DNA from: Atopobiaceae bacterium
GTDB lineage: Bacteria > Actinomycetota > Coriobacteriia > Coriobacteriales > Atopobiaceae
Direction of reading: 5' to 3'
NCBI GenBank assembly: GCA_022482785.1
Contig: JAKVON010000015.1
Location: forward strand, 1 to 48,094
Length of the DNA stretch: 48,094 nt
The notes beneath the pieces were generated by a model. That model made no database searches. It was given only the letters and a program-made list of their open reading frames with translations, and had not been told where the DNA came from. Below, one piece after another: positions 1 through 8,339 of the stretch (its first letter is position 1; each line of letters begins with the position of its first letter). The position numbers and the translations under genes are program-made.

Positions 1-290
1 GCTCGCTGGGCGACGTCGAGGCGAAGCTCCGCGCGTTCGGCTGGAACGTCATCTCCCTCGACGGCCATGACGTCGAGGCCCTGGAGTCCGCCATCGGCGA
101 GGCGAAGGCGTATGACGCCGCGCCCACGATGCTCGTGTGCCACACCATAAAGGGCAAGGGCGTCCCCTTCATGGAGAACCAGGTCGACTGGCACGGCAAG
201 GCCCCCGACCACGAGCAGGCCGTCTCGGCGCTCGCCGCCCTCGACGCCGAGCGCGCCCGTCTTCTCGCGGCTACGAAGGAGGCACGATAA
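1..290 (+). CDS. Transketolase, N-terminal subunit (3' part only)
   Basis: This is the last 95 codons of a gene cut by the left edge; the frame starts at base 3. It contains the segment that closes the thiamine-diphosphate domain of split transketolases (DGHDVEALESAI, then TIKGKGVPFMENQVDWHGK). Together with the next gene it would form a two-subunit transketolase of the non-oxidative pentose phosphate pathway, transferring two-carbon ketol units between sugar phosphates. The TAA stop shares a base with the next start codon (TAATG), so the two subunits are probably translationally coupled. A 1-deoxyxylulose-5-phosphate synthase is less likely because that enzyme is normally a single chain. Confidence 0.85.
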   Translation, partial: SLGDVEAKLRAFGWNVISLDGHDVEALESAIGEAKAYDAAPTMLVCHTIKGKGVPFMENQVDWHGKAPDHEQAVSALAALDAERARLLAATKEAR

Positions 291-1228
291 TGGCAGATCG
301 CGCCACCAGGGAGGCCTTCGGCGAGACCCTCGTCGAGCTGGTCGAGGAAGGCCTCGACGTCGTCGCTGTCGACGCGGACCTCGCCGGCTCCACCACGACC
401 GCAAAGCTCGGCGCGGCCCATCCCGACCGCTTCTATGACGTCGGCATCGCCGAGCAGGACATGATCGGCATCGCCTCCGGCCTCGCCCTCACGGGCCGGA
501 TCGCCTTCACCGGGTCGTTCTCCGTCTTCGGCACGGGGCGCTGCTACGACCAGATCCGCAACACGGTCTGCGACTCGATGCTCGACGTGAAGGTCTGCCC
601 CACGCACTCGGGCGTCACCGTGGGCGAGGACGGCGCCACGCACCAGATGCTCGAGGACATCACGCTCATGCGCGCGCTCCCGCCGATGCGCGTGCTCGTC
701 CCCGCCGACTACCATGCGGCCAAGGCCGCCATCCGCCTTGCCGCGACCACGCCCGGCCCCGTCTACGTGCGCCTGGGCCGGCACAAGGTGCCCGAGGTCT
801 ACGACGGGGGCTTCGTCGGCGGCATACCGTTCGCGGGCGTCGTCCGAGCGGGGACCGACGTCACCCTCGCCGCGTGCGGCGTCGAGGTCGCCCAGGCCGT
901 CGCGGCGGCGGACCTCCTCTCCGAGAGGGGGATATCCGCCGAGGTCGTCGACGTGTTCTCCGTGAAGCCCCTCGACGAGGACGTGATCTGCGCCAGCGCC
1001 GCGAAGACCGGCCACGTCGTCACCTGCGAGGAGCACTCCGTCTTCGGCGGGATGGGCTCGGCCGTCGCGGAGACCCTCGCGCGGGCCATCCCTACCCCGC
1101 AGGCCTTCGTCGGCATGACGGGCTTCGGCACCAGCGGTCCCGGAGACGAGCTCATCCATCACTTCGGACTCGATGCGGCGGCCATCGCCGAGGCCGCCGA
1201 GCGACTCCTCGCGACATCTTCCCGATAG
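290..1228 (+). CDS. Transketolase, C-terminal subunit
   Basis: 312 residues starting MADRATREAFGETL. It carries the pyrimidine-binding domain (GIAEQDMIGIASGLAL, with the catalytic Glu in the AEQ motif) followed by the C-terminal domain (around CEEHSVFGGMGSAVAE). This is the partner of the upstream N-terminal subunit. An in-frame ATG further upstream (position 137) would run through the upstream gene and is rejected; ATG 290 overlaps the upstream stop and follows an AAGGAGG ribosome site at 276-282. Split transketolases of this kind are common in anaerobic Gram-positive bacteria. Confidence 0.9.
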   Translation: MADRATREAFGETLVELVEEGLDVVAVDADLAGSTTTAKLGAAHPDRFYDVGIAEQDMIGIASGLALTGRIAFTGSFSVFGTGRCYDQIRNTVCDSMLDVKVCPTHSGVTVGEDGATHQMLEDITLMRALPPMRVLVPADYHAAKAAIRLAATTPGPVYVRLGRHKVPEVYDGGFVGGIPFAGVVRAGTDVTLAACGVEVAQAVAAADLLSERGISAEVVDVFSVKPLDEDVICASAAKTGHVVTCEEHSVFGGMGSAVAETLARAIPTPQAFVGMTGFGTSGPGDELIHHFGLDAAAIAEAAERLLATSSR

Positions 1229-1241
1229 GCTGAAACGGTTC

Positions 1242-1271
1242 GCCTCACCTGGGTATCACCCCAGGTGAGGC
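1242..1271. other. Perfect 12-bp inverted repeat after the transketolase genes
   Basis: GCCTCACCTGGG (1242-1253) and CCCAGGTGAGGC (1260-1271) pair perfectly around a 6-base loop. It lies 13 bases after the transketolase stop and about 100 bases before ftsE. No T-tract follows on the plus strand, so it is not a classical intrinsic terminator. It may be a Rho-assisted terminator, an mRNA-stabilising hairpin or an operator. Confidence 0.6.
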
Positions 1272-1368
1272 AACCTGAACCTGTGACGAACACGGCCTCT
1301 ACACAGCCCGTACAGGCTCTTTTGCTATCATTGTGCAGCTTGTTGTCACCTATTGAGAAGGAGTACAC

Positions 1369-2457
1369 GTGGCCCATCACTTCAATGACGGCCCAACGCC
1401 AGACTCCGATTTCGAGTCTCCCACGCCGGACGTGCCGGCACAGGGCCTCGGGAACGAGGAGCAGGGCGCTTCGGGCGCGTCATCCGTGAACGAGGACGAC
1501 ATCGACTCGATCATGGCAAACGTAACCACCGCCGCGTCACAGGCGACCGGGGCCCAGCCGCGCGTGTTGGCCGCTCCGACCCAGGCCCCCGCCCAGCCGA
1601 GCTTCTCCTCGGTGCCCGACCCGATGGCCCCCGCCCAGGAGATCCAGCCCGTCGCCGCAGAGGAGGGTGCGCCCGCAGGCGAGCCTTCCGCCCAGATAGC
1701 CCATGTCGGGGGAGGCGACGAGGGGGGAATCGAGACGGCGCCCAAGACGGGCACCCCCACCATCTCCCTCAAGAACGTCACCATGGTCTACCCCGCGCAG
1801 CCCAACAAGCCCGCGCTCGACGACGTGAGCGTCGACATCTATGCCGGCGAGTTCGTCTTCCTGGTGGGCCATTCGGGCTCCGGCAAGTCCACCTTCATCA
1901 AGACCCTCACCCGCGAGATCAAGGTCACCTCGGGCAAGGTCATCGTCGCGGGCCAGGACCTCACGGGCATGCGCAACTGGAAGGTCCCCTACCTTCGCCG
2001 CCAGATCGGCTGCGTCTACCAGGACTTCAAGCTCCTGCCCGACAAGACCATCTACGAGAACGTCGCCTTCGCCCTCGAGTGCATCGGCAAGCCGCGCTCC
2101 GTCGTGAAGGCCCAGGTCCCCGAGGTGCTGCGCCTCGTCGGGCTGGCAGAGAAGATGGACGTCTTCCCCGACCAGCTCTCCGGCGGCGAGCAGCAGCGCG
2201 TCTCGGTGGCCCGTGCCATGGTCAACCGCCCGCCGCTGCTCATCTGCGACGAGCCCACGGGAAACCTCGACCCCGCCATCTCGCTCGGCATCATGAAGCT
2301 GCTCGAGCGAATCAACCGTACGGGCACGACCGTGCTCATGGCGACCCACGACCGCGAGATGGTCGACTCCATGCGCAAGCGTGTCATCGCACTCGAGAAC
2401 GGACACATCGTCCGTGACCAGGAGAGGGGAGGCTACGGCTACTATGGTGCCCTCTAA
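1369..2457 (+). CDS. ftsE: Cell division ATP-binding protein FtsE with long N-terminal extension
   Basis: 362 residues from GTG 1369, with GAGAAGGAG just upstream. The ABC ATPase core starts near residue 132 (ISLKNVTMVYP) and has Walker A (VGHSGSGKST, about 165), the signature (LSGGEQQRVSVARA, about 270), Walker B with DEPTGNLD, and the switch His in ATHD. FtsE pairs with the membrane protein FtsX; in known systems they couple ATP hydrolysis to peptidoglycan hydrolases at the septum. FtsE is normally about 230 residues. Here roughly 130 residues rich in Ala, Pro, Gln, Ser and acidic residues precede the core and look disordered. The start could be internal, but the reading frame and ribosome site favour the long form. 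ftsX overlaps the 3' end. Confidence 0.9.
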   Translation: MAHHFNDGPTPDSDFESPTPDVPAQGLGNEEQGASGASSVNEDDIDSIMANVTTAASQATGAQPRVLAAPTQAPAQPSFSSVPDPMAPAQEIQPVAAEEGAPAGEPSAQIAHVGGGDEGGIETAPKTGTPTISLKNVTMVYPAQPNKPALDDVSVDIYAGEFVFLVGHSGSGKSTFIKTLTREIKVTSGKVIVAGQDLTGMRNWKVPYLRRQIGCVYQDFKLLPDKTIYENVAFALECIGKPRSVVKAQVPEVLRLVGLAEKMDVFPDQLSGGEQQRVSVARAMVNRPPLLICDEPTGNLDPAISLGIMKLLERINRTGTTVLMATHDREMVDSMRKRVIALENGHIVRDQERGGYGYYGAL

Positions 2458-3367
2458 TTTCGGATACTCGCTCCGCGAGGCCGGTCGCCATTTCCGGCGC
2501 AACTGGACGACGGTGCTCGGTGCCGTGGTCACGATCTTCCTTTCGCTCTTCATCATCGGCGTCTTCGTCATGGGCTCGGCCGTCGTCACCAACATGGTGG
2601 GCAGCGTCGAGGACAGGGTCACCATCCAGGCCTTCCTCTCCGACGACGCGGACCAGACGGCCGTCACGGCCCTCCAGGGCAAGATCCAGGGCTGGGACAA
2701 CGTCCAGACCGTGACCTACAAGAGCAAGGCCGAGGCGCTCGAGGAGTACAAGGAGACGATGTCGAACAAGAACGCCGCCGACGCCGTCGCCGCCCTCGAC
2801 GGGCAGAACCCCGTGCCCGCCTCCCTCGTCATCAAGCTCGACAACCCACAGAACGTCGAGTCCGTCGCGAGCCAGCTCATCTCGGACCCCGACTTCGCCA
2901 AGCTCGCCGACCAGGGCGACGCCACCGGCTCGGTGCAGTACGGCCAGGCGACGGTCGAGAAGCTGTTCAGCGTCACCAACTACGTCCGCATCATCGCGAT
3001 CGTGCTCGTCGTGCTGCTCACCTTCGTGGCATTCGTGTTCATCAACAACACCATCAGGCTCGCCATCACCGCGCGTCGCCGCGAGATCGCCATCGAGCGT
3101 CTCGTCGGCGCGTCGAACGGCTTCATCCGCGGGCCCTTCGTCATGGAGGGCGCCCTCGAGGCCTTCATCGGCGCCGTCCTCGGCGTGGTCGCGCTCGAGG
3201 TCGTGCGGCAGATGCTCCTGCCCCGGCTCTCGAACAGCCTGCAGTTCCTGACGTTCAACCTGCCGCAGGCGCTCGTCGTCGAGCTGTATGCCGGGCTGGT
3301 CGTCGCCGGCATCCTCATCGGACTGTTCGGCTCGGCCATCGCCATGAGGCGCTACCTCAGGGTCTAG
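2444..3367 (+). CDS. ftsX: Cell division protein FtsX
   Basis: 307 residues from ATG 2444, which lies inside the last codons of ftsE and follows GGAGAGGGGAGG. One N-terminal membrane segment (about residues 25-48) is followed by an extracytoplasmic domain of about 140 residues, then three C-terminal membrane segments; this is the FtsX/MacB-type permease layout. The extracytoplasmic loop of FtsX is known to recruit septal peptidoglycan hydrolases or their regulators. The 14-base overlap with ftsE implies translational coupling. A longer in-frame start at 2381 lies within ftsE and is rejected. Confidence 0.92.
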   Translation: MVPSNFGYSLREAGRHFRRNWTTVLGAVVTIFLSLFIIGVFVMGSAVVTNMVGSVEDRVTIQAFLSDDADQTAVTALQGKIQGWDNVQTVTYKSKAEALEEYKETMSNKNAADAVAALDGQNPVPASLVIKLDNPQNVESVASQLISDPDFAKLADQGDATGSVQYGQATVEKLFSVTNYVRIIAIVLVVLLTFVAFVFINNTIRLAITARRREIAIERLVGASNGFIRGPFVMEGALEAFIGAVLGVVALEVVRQMLLPRLSNSLQFLTFNLPQALVVELYAGLVVAGILIGLFGSAIAMRRYLRV

Positions 3368-3390
3368 CGCCATCATTCAGGGTATGCTGG

Positions 3391-3423
3391 GGGCGGTTGG
3401 CCAGACGGCCGGCCGCCCTTTTT
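3391..3423 (+). terminator. Intrinsic terminator after ftsX
   Basis: GGGCGG...GGCC pairs with GGCC...CCGCCC and is followed by TTTTT, 24 bases after the ftsX stop. A TATGCT hexamer at 3383-3388, just before it, could be the -10 of rnr, in which case the hairpin would lie in the rnr leader. Confidence 0.75.
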
Positions 3424-3440
3424 CATGAGGAGGGGTCGCC

Positions 3441-5477
3441 ATGGGACGCAGGCGCAAGGGCAGCAGGAGCGCGCGGATGCGTCGGGCCTCGTCCGGCCCG
3501 AGGAAGCCCGGCAAGGCCATCACCGGCGTGCTGCACGTGGCCCGCCCGGGCTCGGCCACCGTCGAGACCGCCGAGGGGACCTTCCTCGTCGCACGCGGCG
3601 GCATCCGCGAGGGCATGAACGGCGACACCGTCTCGGTCACCCTCTCGAGGAGGGGTCCCGGCGACCCGCAGGCGTGGGTGCAGTCGGTCGTCGAGCGTGC
3701 GACGACCACCTTCCTGGGCACCTTCGAGCAGGCGGGCCCGCTCGGCGCCGTCGTGCCGCTCGACGCCCGCATCTCGCGCGACTTCTTCGTGCTGCCGGAC
3801 GACCGCTCGCCCGCGCGCCTCGGGGTTGCCGACCATGACGTGGTGGCCGCGCGCATCCTCGCCTACCCCAGCCGCCACGAGGCGGGCATCGTGACCGTCG
3901 ACCGCCGCGTCGGCGCGGCGACGGAGCTCGACCTCGACATCGAGGCGGTCATCGCCTCCTTCGGCCTCGAGACGGAGTTCTCGCCCGCGACCTGCGAGCA
4001 GGCCTCCGCGCTCGAGCTCGACGTGGACGCCGCGCTCGCGTCCGAGCCCGCGCGCCGCGACCTGCGCGACATGCTGTGCGTGACCGTCGACCCCGCCGAC
4101 GCCCGCGACTTCGACGACGCCGTCTCGGGCCGCCGGCTTCCCGACGGCGGCTACGAGGTCGTGGTCCACATCGCCGACGTCACCCACTACGTGAGCTGGG
4201 GGTCTCCCATCGACCTCGCGGCACGCAGCCGCACCTGCTCGGTCTATCTGGTCGACCGCGTGCTGCCGATGCTGCCGGAGAGGCTCTGCAACGACCTGTG
4301 CTCCCTGCGCCCCGGCCAGGACCGGCTCTGCATGAGCGTCGTCATGAGGCTCGGCCCCACGGGCGAGGTCAGGTCTGCCGAGGCCTGCACCTCGGCCATC
4401 CGCTCCGATGCCCGGCTCGACTACGGCACCGTCGAGCAGCTGCTCGAAGACGAGATCGAGCCCTCCGCGCTGCCGTGCGACGGAACCCGCGCGAACGACG
4501 TCGCCGAGACGCTCCGCGTCCTCGACGAGGTCGCCGCCAGGCGCATCGCCGTGCGCGCGGCTCGCGGCGCCATCGACTTCGAGAGCGAGGAGGCCAAGGT
4601 CACCCTCGACGCCGACAACAAGCCCGTGGGGGTGGTCGTCCGACGCAAGACGCGCGCGACCTCGCTCATCGAGGAGGCGATGCTCGTCGCCAACGAGTCG
4701 GTGGCGACGATGCTCTCCGAGGCGGACGTCCCCGCCGCCTACCGCGTGCACGAGCGCCCCGCCCCCGAGGCCCTCTCCCAGGTCATCCCCGTGCTTCGCG
4801 AGCTCGGCTACGCGAAGGGCGGCCTCGGCGAGTCGGTCGTCGCCGGGGTTCCCGAGGCGATTCGCGAGGTGCTCGAGGACGCTGCCGGAACCACCGACGA
4901 GTACCTGGTGAGCCAGCTCCTGCTCCGCTCGATGAAGAGGGCCGTCTACCTGCCCGAGAACCAGGGCCACTACGCGCTGGGCGCGAAGGCCTACTGCCAC
5001 TTCACCTCGCCCATCCGCCGCTACCCCGACGACATCGTGCACAGGGCGCTCAAGGCCCTGCTCTCGGGGCGCCTCGACGGCCCCGAGCAGCATATCGTGG
5101 CCAAGGAGCTGCCCAGCCTGTGCCGCGCCTGCTCGGAGCGCGAGCGCGTGGCCGACGCCGCGTCGCGCAAGTCGCAGCGCGTGAAGATGGCCGAGCTCTA
5201 CCTCGCCCACGTGGGGGAGAGCTTCCCCGGCATCGTCTCGGGGGTCGAGCGCTATGGCGTCTTCGTGCGGCTCGACGAGTCGTCGGCCGAGGGCCTGCTC
5301 CCGGTGAGGGCGATGGGCGAGGAGTGGTTCGACTACGACGAGGGCCGCATGACGCTCTCCGGCGAGTCCTCGGGCCGCGTGTGGCGGCTCGGCCAGCGCG
5401 TGGACGTGACGGTCGTGGGCTGCACTCCCTCCCGTGGCCACATCGACTTCGCGCTCACCGGCAGCGAGCGGGGGTAG
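3441..5477 (+). CDS. rnr: Ribonuclease R (RNB-domain 3'-5' exoribonuclease)
   Basis: 678 residues from ATG 3441 (GAGGAGGGG upstream). A basic N-terminus leads into an OB-type cold-shock domain, then the RNB catalytic domain with the metal-binding motif DPADARDFDDAV near residue 217, and a C-terminal S1 domain (from about 590, GIVSGVERYGVFVRL). It degrades structured RNA processively and is known to act with SmpB/tmRNA in trans-translation; smpB lies two genes downstream. It is shorter than E. coli RNase R (about 813 residues), mainly at the N-terminus, as in many Gram-positive homologues. Confidence 0.93.
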   Translation: MGRRRKGSRSARMRRASSGPRKPGKAITGVLHVARPGSATVETAEGTFLVARGGIREGMNGDTVSVTLSRRGPGDPQAWVQSVVERATTTFLGTFEQAGPLGAVVPLDARISRDFFVLPDDRSPARLGVADHDVVAARILAYPSRHEAGIVTVDRRVGAATELDLDIEAVIASFGLETEFSPATCEQASALELDVDAALASEPARRDLRDMLCVTVDPADARDFDDAVSGRRLPDGGYEVVVHIADVTHYVSWGSPIDLAARSRTCSVYLVDRVLPMLPERLCNDLCSLRPGQDRLCMSVVMRLGPTGEVRSAEACTSAIRSDARLDYGTVEQLLEDEIEPSALPCDGTRANDVAETLRVLDEVAARRIAVRAARGAIDFESEEAKVTLDADNKPVGVVVRRKTRATSLIEEAMLVANESVATMLSEADVPAAYRVHERPAPEALSQVIPVLRELGYAKGGLGESVVAGVPEAIREVLEDAAGTTDEYLVSQLLLRSMKRAVYLPENQGHYALGAKAYCHFTSPIRRYPDDIVHRALKALLSGRLDGPEQHIVAKELPSLCRACSERERVADAASRKSQRVKMAELYLAHVGESFPGIVSGVERYGVFVRLDESSAEGLLPVRAMGEEWFDYDEGRMTLSGESSGRVWRLGQRVDVTVVGCTPSRGHIDFALTGSERG

Positions 5478-5594
5478 GGCGGACGATCGGGGCCGTGCGC
5501 ATGCCGCCTCGTCGCCGCGCGAGGCGACCGACCTCTGCGCTACACTAGTGACCCGCTCGCGACCTGCGGGCATTATCGAAGGGAACCTCGCATC

Positions 5595-6473
5595 ATGGAA
5601 CCAACCAGCCTCACCGACAGCCTCCTCACCGCAGAGGCGATGCTCGCCTCCCAGGACGCCTCCGGTGCGGCCGAGCTCCTCGGGCGGCTCGCCGAGGATG
5701 CCGAGGAGTACGTCGACCGCAACTGCCACACCACCGACGAGGTGCAGTGGTTCAGCTTCCCCACGATCTTCGACCGCCTCGCGTACCGTCGCGTGGAGCA
5801 CGACCCGCGCGAGCTGCGCGACGTGGGCGAGCCCCTCGACCGGCTCTATGCCGACCTCGCCTACGCCCAGGTGAGCCTTGGCGAGTACGAGCAGGCGGGT
5901 GAGGCCCTCAAGCGGGCCGTGCGCTGGAATCCCATGGACTGCCGCTACCGGCTCGACCTCGCCGAGATATTCCGCACCAACGGCGACGACCAGGAGTACC
6001 TCGCCCTCACCTACACCGTGTTCGAGCGGGCGAGCGACGTCCGCCACCTCGTTCGGGCCTACCTCAACTTCGCGCGCTTCTGGCAGGCAGCCGGCATGCA
6101 CGAGCAGACCGCGGCGGCGCTGCGCTGCGCCCTCAGGCTCAACTCCGACGACCCGCAGCTCGCCGAGATGGCCGAGGTGGCCAAGGGCACCCCCGACGAC
6201 CCGGAGTCGCTCACCGACTCGGAGGCGGCCGACATCCTCGCGGACGTCGGGCTGCCCGACGGCGCGAACGCCGAGATTGCCATCTGCCTGCTCATGTGCG
6301 CCACCGACGCCGCCGACGCGGGCGACCGCGGCCTGGCCACGAACCTCACGATGCGTGCTCGCGACCTCGTGGGCACGAACGCGGCCGCCGCGCTGGTACA
6401 GCTCATCCGCGAGGGCGACGAGGACCTCCTCTCGCCCGACGACGACCAGGACGGCGGCGAGGGGGATGCCTAG
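5595..6473 (+). CDS. Tetratricopeptide-repeat protein, function unknown
   Basis: 292 residues from ATG 5595, with AAGGGA 13 bases upstream. Helical repeats typical of TPR proteins are visible (YADLAYAQVSLGEYEQAGEA, then ALKRAVRWNPMDCRYRLDLA), followed by a second helical half and an acidic tail. No signal peptide or membrane segment is seen, so it is probably a cytoplasmic scaffold. It sits between rnr and smpB and overlaps the smpB start by 8 bases, so it is probably co-expressed with RNA quality-control genes. Nothing in the sequence gives a specific partner. Confidence 0.75.
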   Translation: MEPTSLTDSLLTAEAMLASQDASGAAELLGRLAEDAEEYVDRNCHTTDEVQWFSFPTIFDRLAYRRVEHDPRELRDVGEPLDRLYADLAYAQVSLGEYEQAGEALKRAVRWNPMDCRYRLDLAEIFRTNGDDQEYLALTYTVFERASDVRHLVRAYLNFARFWQAAGMHEQTAAALRCALRLNSDDPQLAEMAEVAKGTPDDPESLTDSEAADILADVGLPDGANAEIAICLLMCATDAADAGDRGLATNLTMRARDLVGTNAAAALVQLIREGDEDLLSPDDDQDGGEGDA

Positions 6474-6936
6474 GCGCGAACGGCACACCATCGCGAAGAA
6501 CCGCTCGGCCCACCACGAGTACTTCATCGACGAGACCTTCGAGGCGGGCATCGCGCTGACCGGCACGGAGGTACGCTCCCTGCGCGAGCGCGCCGCCCAG
6601 ATCACCGAGTCGTTCTGCCTCATCCGCAAGGGGGAGGTGTGGCTCCACGGCGTCCACATCCTGCCCTTCAGCCACGGCAACATCGCCAACGGAGACCCCG
6701 ACCGCAAGCGCCGGCTGCTGCTCCACAGGCGGCAGATCGACTACCTCGACGGCAAGCTCCGCACCAAGGGCATGGCGCTCGTCCCGCTCGAGCTCTACTT
6801 CGACGACCGCAACCGAGTGAAGCTTCTCATCGGTCTCGCAAGGGGTAAGAAGCTCTACGACAAGCGAGCCGACATGGCCAAGCGCGATGCCCAGCGCGAC
6901 ATCCAGCGGGCGCTCAAGGAGCGCAACCGCTCGTAG
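6466..6936 (+). CDS. smpB: SsrA-binding protein SmpB
   Basis: 156 residues from ATG 6466, overlapping the TPR gene stop (ATGCCTAG); GGGGG lies directly upstream. Family hallmarks are KNRSAHHEYFIDETFEAGI, LTGTEVRSLR and the basic tail GKKLYDKR...KRDAQRDIQRALK. SmpB binds the tRNA-like part of tmRNA and brings it to stalled ribosomes. Its RNA partner, ssrA, is on the minus strand at 24819-25187 in this window. Length and motifs are normal. Confidence 0.96.
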   Translation: MPRRERHTIAKNRSAHHEYFIDETFEAGIALTGTEVRSLRERAAQITESFCLIRKGEVWLHGVHILPFSHGNIANGDPDRKRRLLLHRRQIDYLDGKLRTKGMALVPLELYFDDRNRVKLLIGLARGKKLYDKRADMAKRDAQRDIQRALKERNRS

Positions 6937-6972
6937 CGTCGAGACGGAGCGGGGCCGGAGGGAGCACCACCC

Positions 6973-7644
6973 ATGGACAGCACCGCACTCTTCAAGTTCT
7001 CGTCCGGCCTCTACATCGTCTCCGCCACGGACGGCGAGCGCACGGGCGCCTGCATCATCAACACGGGTCTCCAGCTCACGAGCGAGCCCCTGCAGGTCGA
7101 GGTCGTGGTCAACAAGAAAAACTACACCTGCGACGTCATCAAGGAGGCGGGCCACTTCGCCCTCTCGGTCGTCTCTGAGAGGGCCGACATGCCCTTCATC
7201 GGCACCTTCGGCTTCAAGTGCTCGGCCGACATCGACAAGTTCTCGGGCCTGCCCACCGAGACGACCGACATGTTCGATCCCTACACCACAGAGAACACCT
7301 GCGCCGTGATCAGCTGCGCGGTGGCCCAGGCGATCGACGTCGGGACCCACGTCATCTTCGTGGGCGAGGTCACCGATGCCAGGAACCTCTCCGACGACGC
7401 CCCCATGACCTACTCTTACTATCACACCGTGCTGCGCGGAAAGACCCCGCCCAAGGCCTCGGCCTTCGTGCCGGGGGAGGACGCCACCAAGGGGGCCAGG
7501 CCCGCGAAGGCGGCAGGTCCGCTCCACCACTTCCGCTGCATGGTGTGCGGCTACGTCCACGAGACGCCCGACGAGGAGCTCCCGGCGGACTTCAAATGCC
7601 CGCTCTGCGGCTTCGGCCCCGAGAAGTTCGAGCGAATCGACTAG
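6973..7644 (+). CDS. Flavin reductase-rubredoxin fusion (Hrb / high-molecular-weight rubredoxin type)
   Basis: 223 residues. Residues 1-160 form a flavin-reductase-like, FMN-binding domain (KFSSGLYIVSATDGER, HFALSVVSERADM). Residues 185-223 are a rubredoxin with CMVCGY and CPLCGFG, the two Cys-x2-Cys iron ligands. Proteins of this architecture pass electrons from NAD(P)H to rubredoxin and on to flavodiiron or peroxide-reducing proteins in anaerobes. The role in oxidative or nitrosative stress defence is inferred from the family. A stand-alone rubredoxin follows at 7790. GGAGGGAGC upstream serves as ribosome site. Confidence 0.88.
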   Translation: MDSTALFKFSSGLYIVSATDGERTGACIINTGLQLTSEPLQVEVVVNKKNYTCDVIKEAGHFALSVVSERADMPFIGTFGFKCSADIDKFSGLPTETTDMFDPYTTENTCAVISCAVAQAIDVGTHVIFVGEVTDARNLSDDAPMTYSYYHTVLRGKTPPKASAFVPGEDATKGARPAKAAGPLHHFRCMVCGYVHETPDEELPADFKCPLCGFGPEKFERID

Positions 7645-7649
7645 CCGGT

Positions 7650-7687
7650 GCCGCCTGCGGCCGGATGATGCCGTTGGCGGCGTTTTT
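7650..7687 (+). terminator. Probable terminator after the flavin reductase-rubredoxin gene
   Basis: GCCGCC (7650-7655) pairs with GGCGGC (7676-7681), with a partly paired CCGG/CCG interior, followed by GTTTTT. Confidence 0.65.
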
Positions 7688-7789
7688 CGCACGACGGTTT
7701 GAATTGGGTTCGGACGGGTACCAAGAGAGTACCGAGCGCCACGGTAGGCGCGGAGACGACATCAAGACGACCGGTCTGGGGGGATTCCG

Positions 7790-7933
7790 ATGGGCGAAGA
7801 CAATAAGACGTACACGTTCCGCTGCACCGTATGTGGCTATGAGGTGACGGTGGACACGCCCGAGCTCCCGGCAGACTATGTATGCCCCGTGTGCGGCGTC
7901 GGAGCTGACCAGTTCGAGCTTGTCGAGGACTAA
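7790..7933 (+). CDS. Rubredoxin
   Basis: A 47-residue protein starting MGEDNKTYTF. It has both iron-ligand pairs, CTVCGY and CPVCGVG, spaced as in classical rubredoxins, and a family-typical ending (ADQFELVED). ATG 7790 follows GGGGGGAT. It carries single electrons in the cytoplasm. It lies between a terminator at 7650 and a strong one at 7967, so it is probably its own transcription unit, and it resembles the rubredoxin domain of the preceding fusion. Confidence 0.9.
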   Translation: MGEDNKTYTFRCTVCGYEVTVDTPELPADYVCPVCGVGADQFELVED

Positions 7934-7966
7934 CGCAGAGCGTGTACGTCTTTCATACGAGCACAG

Positions 7967-8006
7967 GAGCCCCTGGGATTCACCTCATTCCCAGGGGCTC
8001 TTCTTG
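7967..8006 (+). terminator. Strong intrinsic terminator after rubredoxin
   Basis: GAGCCCCTGGGA (7967-7978) pairs perfectly with TCCCAGGGGCTC (7989-8000) around a 10-base loop, followed by TTCTTGT. Confidence 0.9.
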
Positions 8007-8033
8007 TGGCGTCTCTCCCCGCCGCCCCGCTCG

Positions 8034-8124
8034 CAGGATCTGCAGGCTGTGGTCCACAGCCTGTCGTTTTCCCCTGATTCGGGTCGTTTCGGCCGAAAAC
8101 CGTGCCACAGCCTGCATTTTCCTG
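8034..8124. repeat. Dispersed intergenic repeat, family A, copy 1
   Basis: About 91 bp, matching 19073-19164 with about nine differences over 84 aligned bases; the last 24 bases (8101-8124) are identical. It contains CAGGCTGTGG (8043-8052), its complement CCACAGCCTG one base later (8054-8063), and the same complement again at 8105-8114. The first arm can therefore pair with either of two partners. No protein reading is convincing. It lies in the 480-bp spacer between rubredoxin and the fatty acid operon, next to a family B copy. Confidence 0.85.
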
Positions 8125-8174
8125 TAGGGCGGGCCGGGGAAACGGGCGAGTCGAGGCGATCGCCGTGGGAAAAC

Positions 8175-8261
8175 GCAACCAGTACCACGCATGGGCGAGA
8201 GCGACCTGGGGTTTTGTCCTGCGGCACGTCGCTCCACTTGCACGTTCGTGGTACTGATCGC
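8175..8261. repeat. Dispersed element with terminal inverted repeats, family B, copy 1
   Basis: 87 bp bounded by GCAACCAGTACCACG (8175-8189) and CGTGGTACTGATCGC (8247-8261), which are inverted copies at 13 of 15 positions. The interior shares GCGACCTG...GGTTTT with the copy at 33071-33161. The structure is that of a miniature inverted-repeat or REP-like element. No coding potential is recognised. Confidence 0.8.
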
Positions 8262-8339
8262 ATCTTTGGCGCGCGGGCGCTCGAAGATGCCTTGGCGAGC
8301 TGCCCGTATGCAGGCGTCATGGAGCCTTTCTCCCCCCTG

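Noticed and set aside
1242..1271. Intrinsic terminator for the transketolase genes
   Set aside because: The stem is perfect but no T-run follows, so I list it only as an inverted repeat.
3423..6707. Very long minus-strand frame opposite rnr
   Set aside because: High-GC shadow of genes on the plus strand; its composition is repetitive Arg/Glu/Val/Gly and matches no family.
7985..8320. Small minus-strand protein over the family A and B repeats
   Set aside because: The frame exists because the repeat is open; there is no ribosome site, and the two family A copies differ at the ends of the frame.
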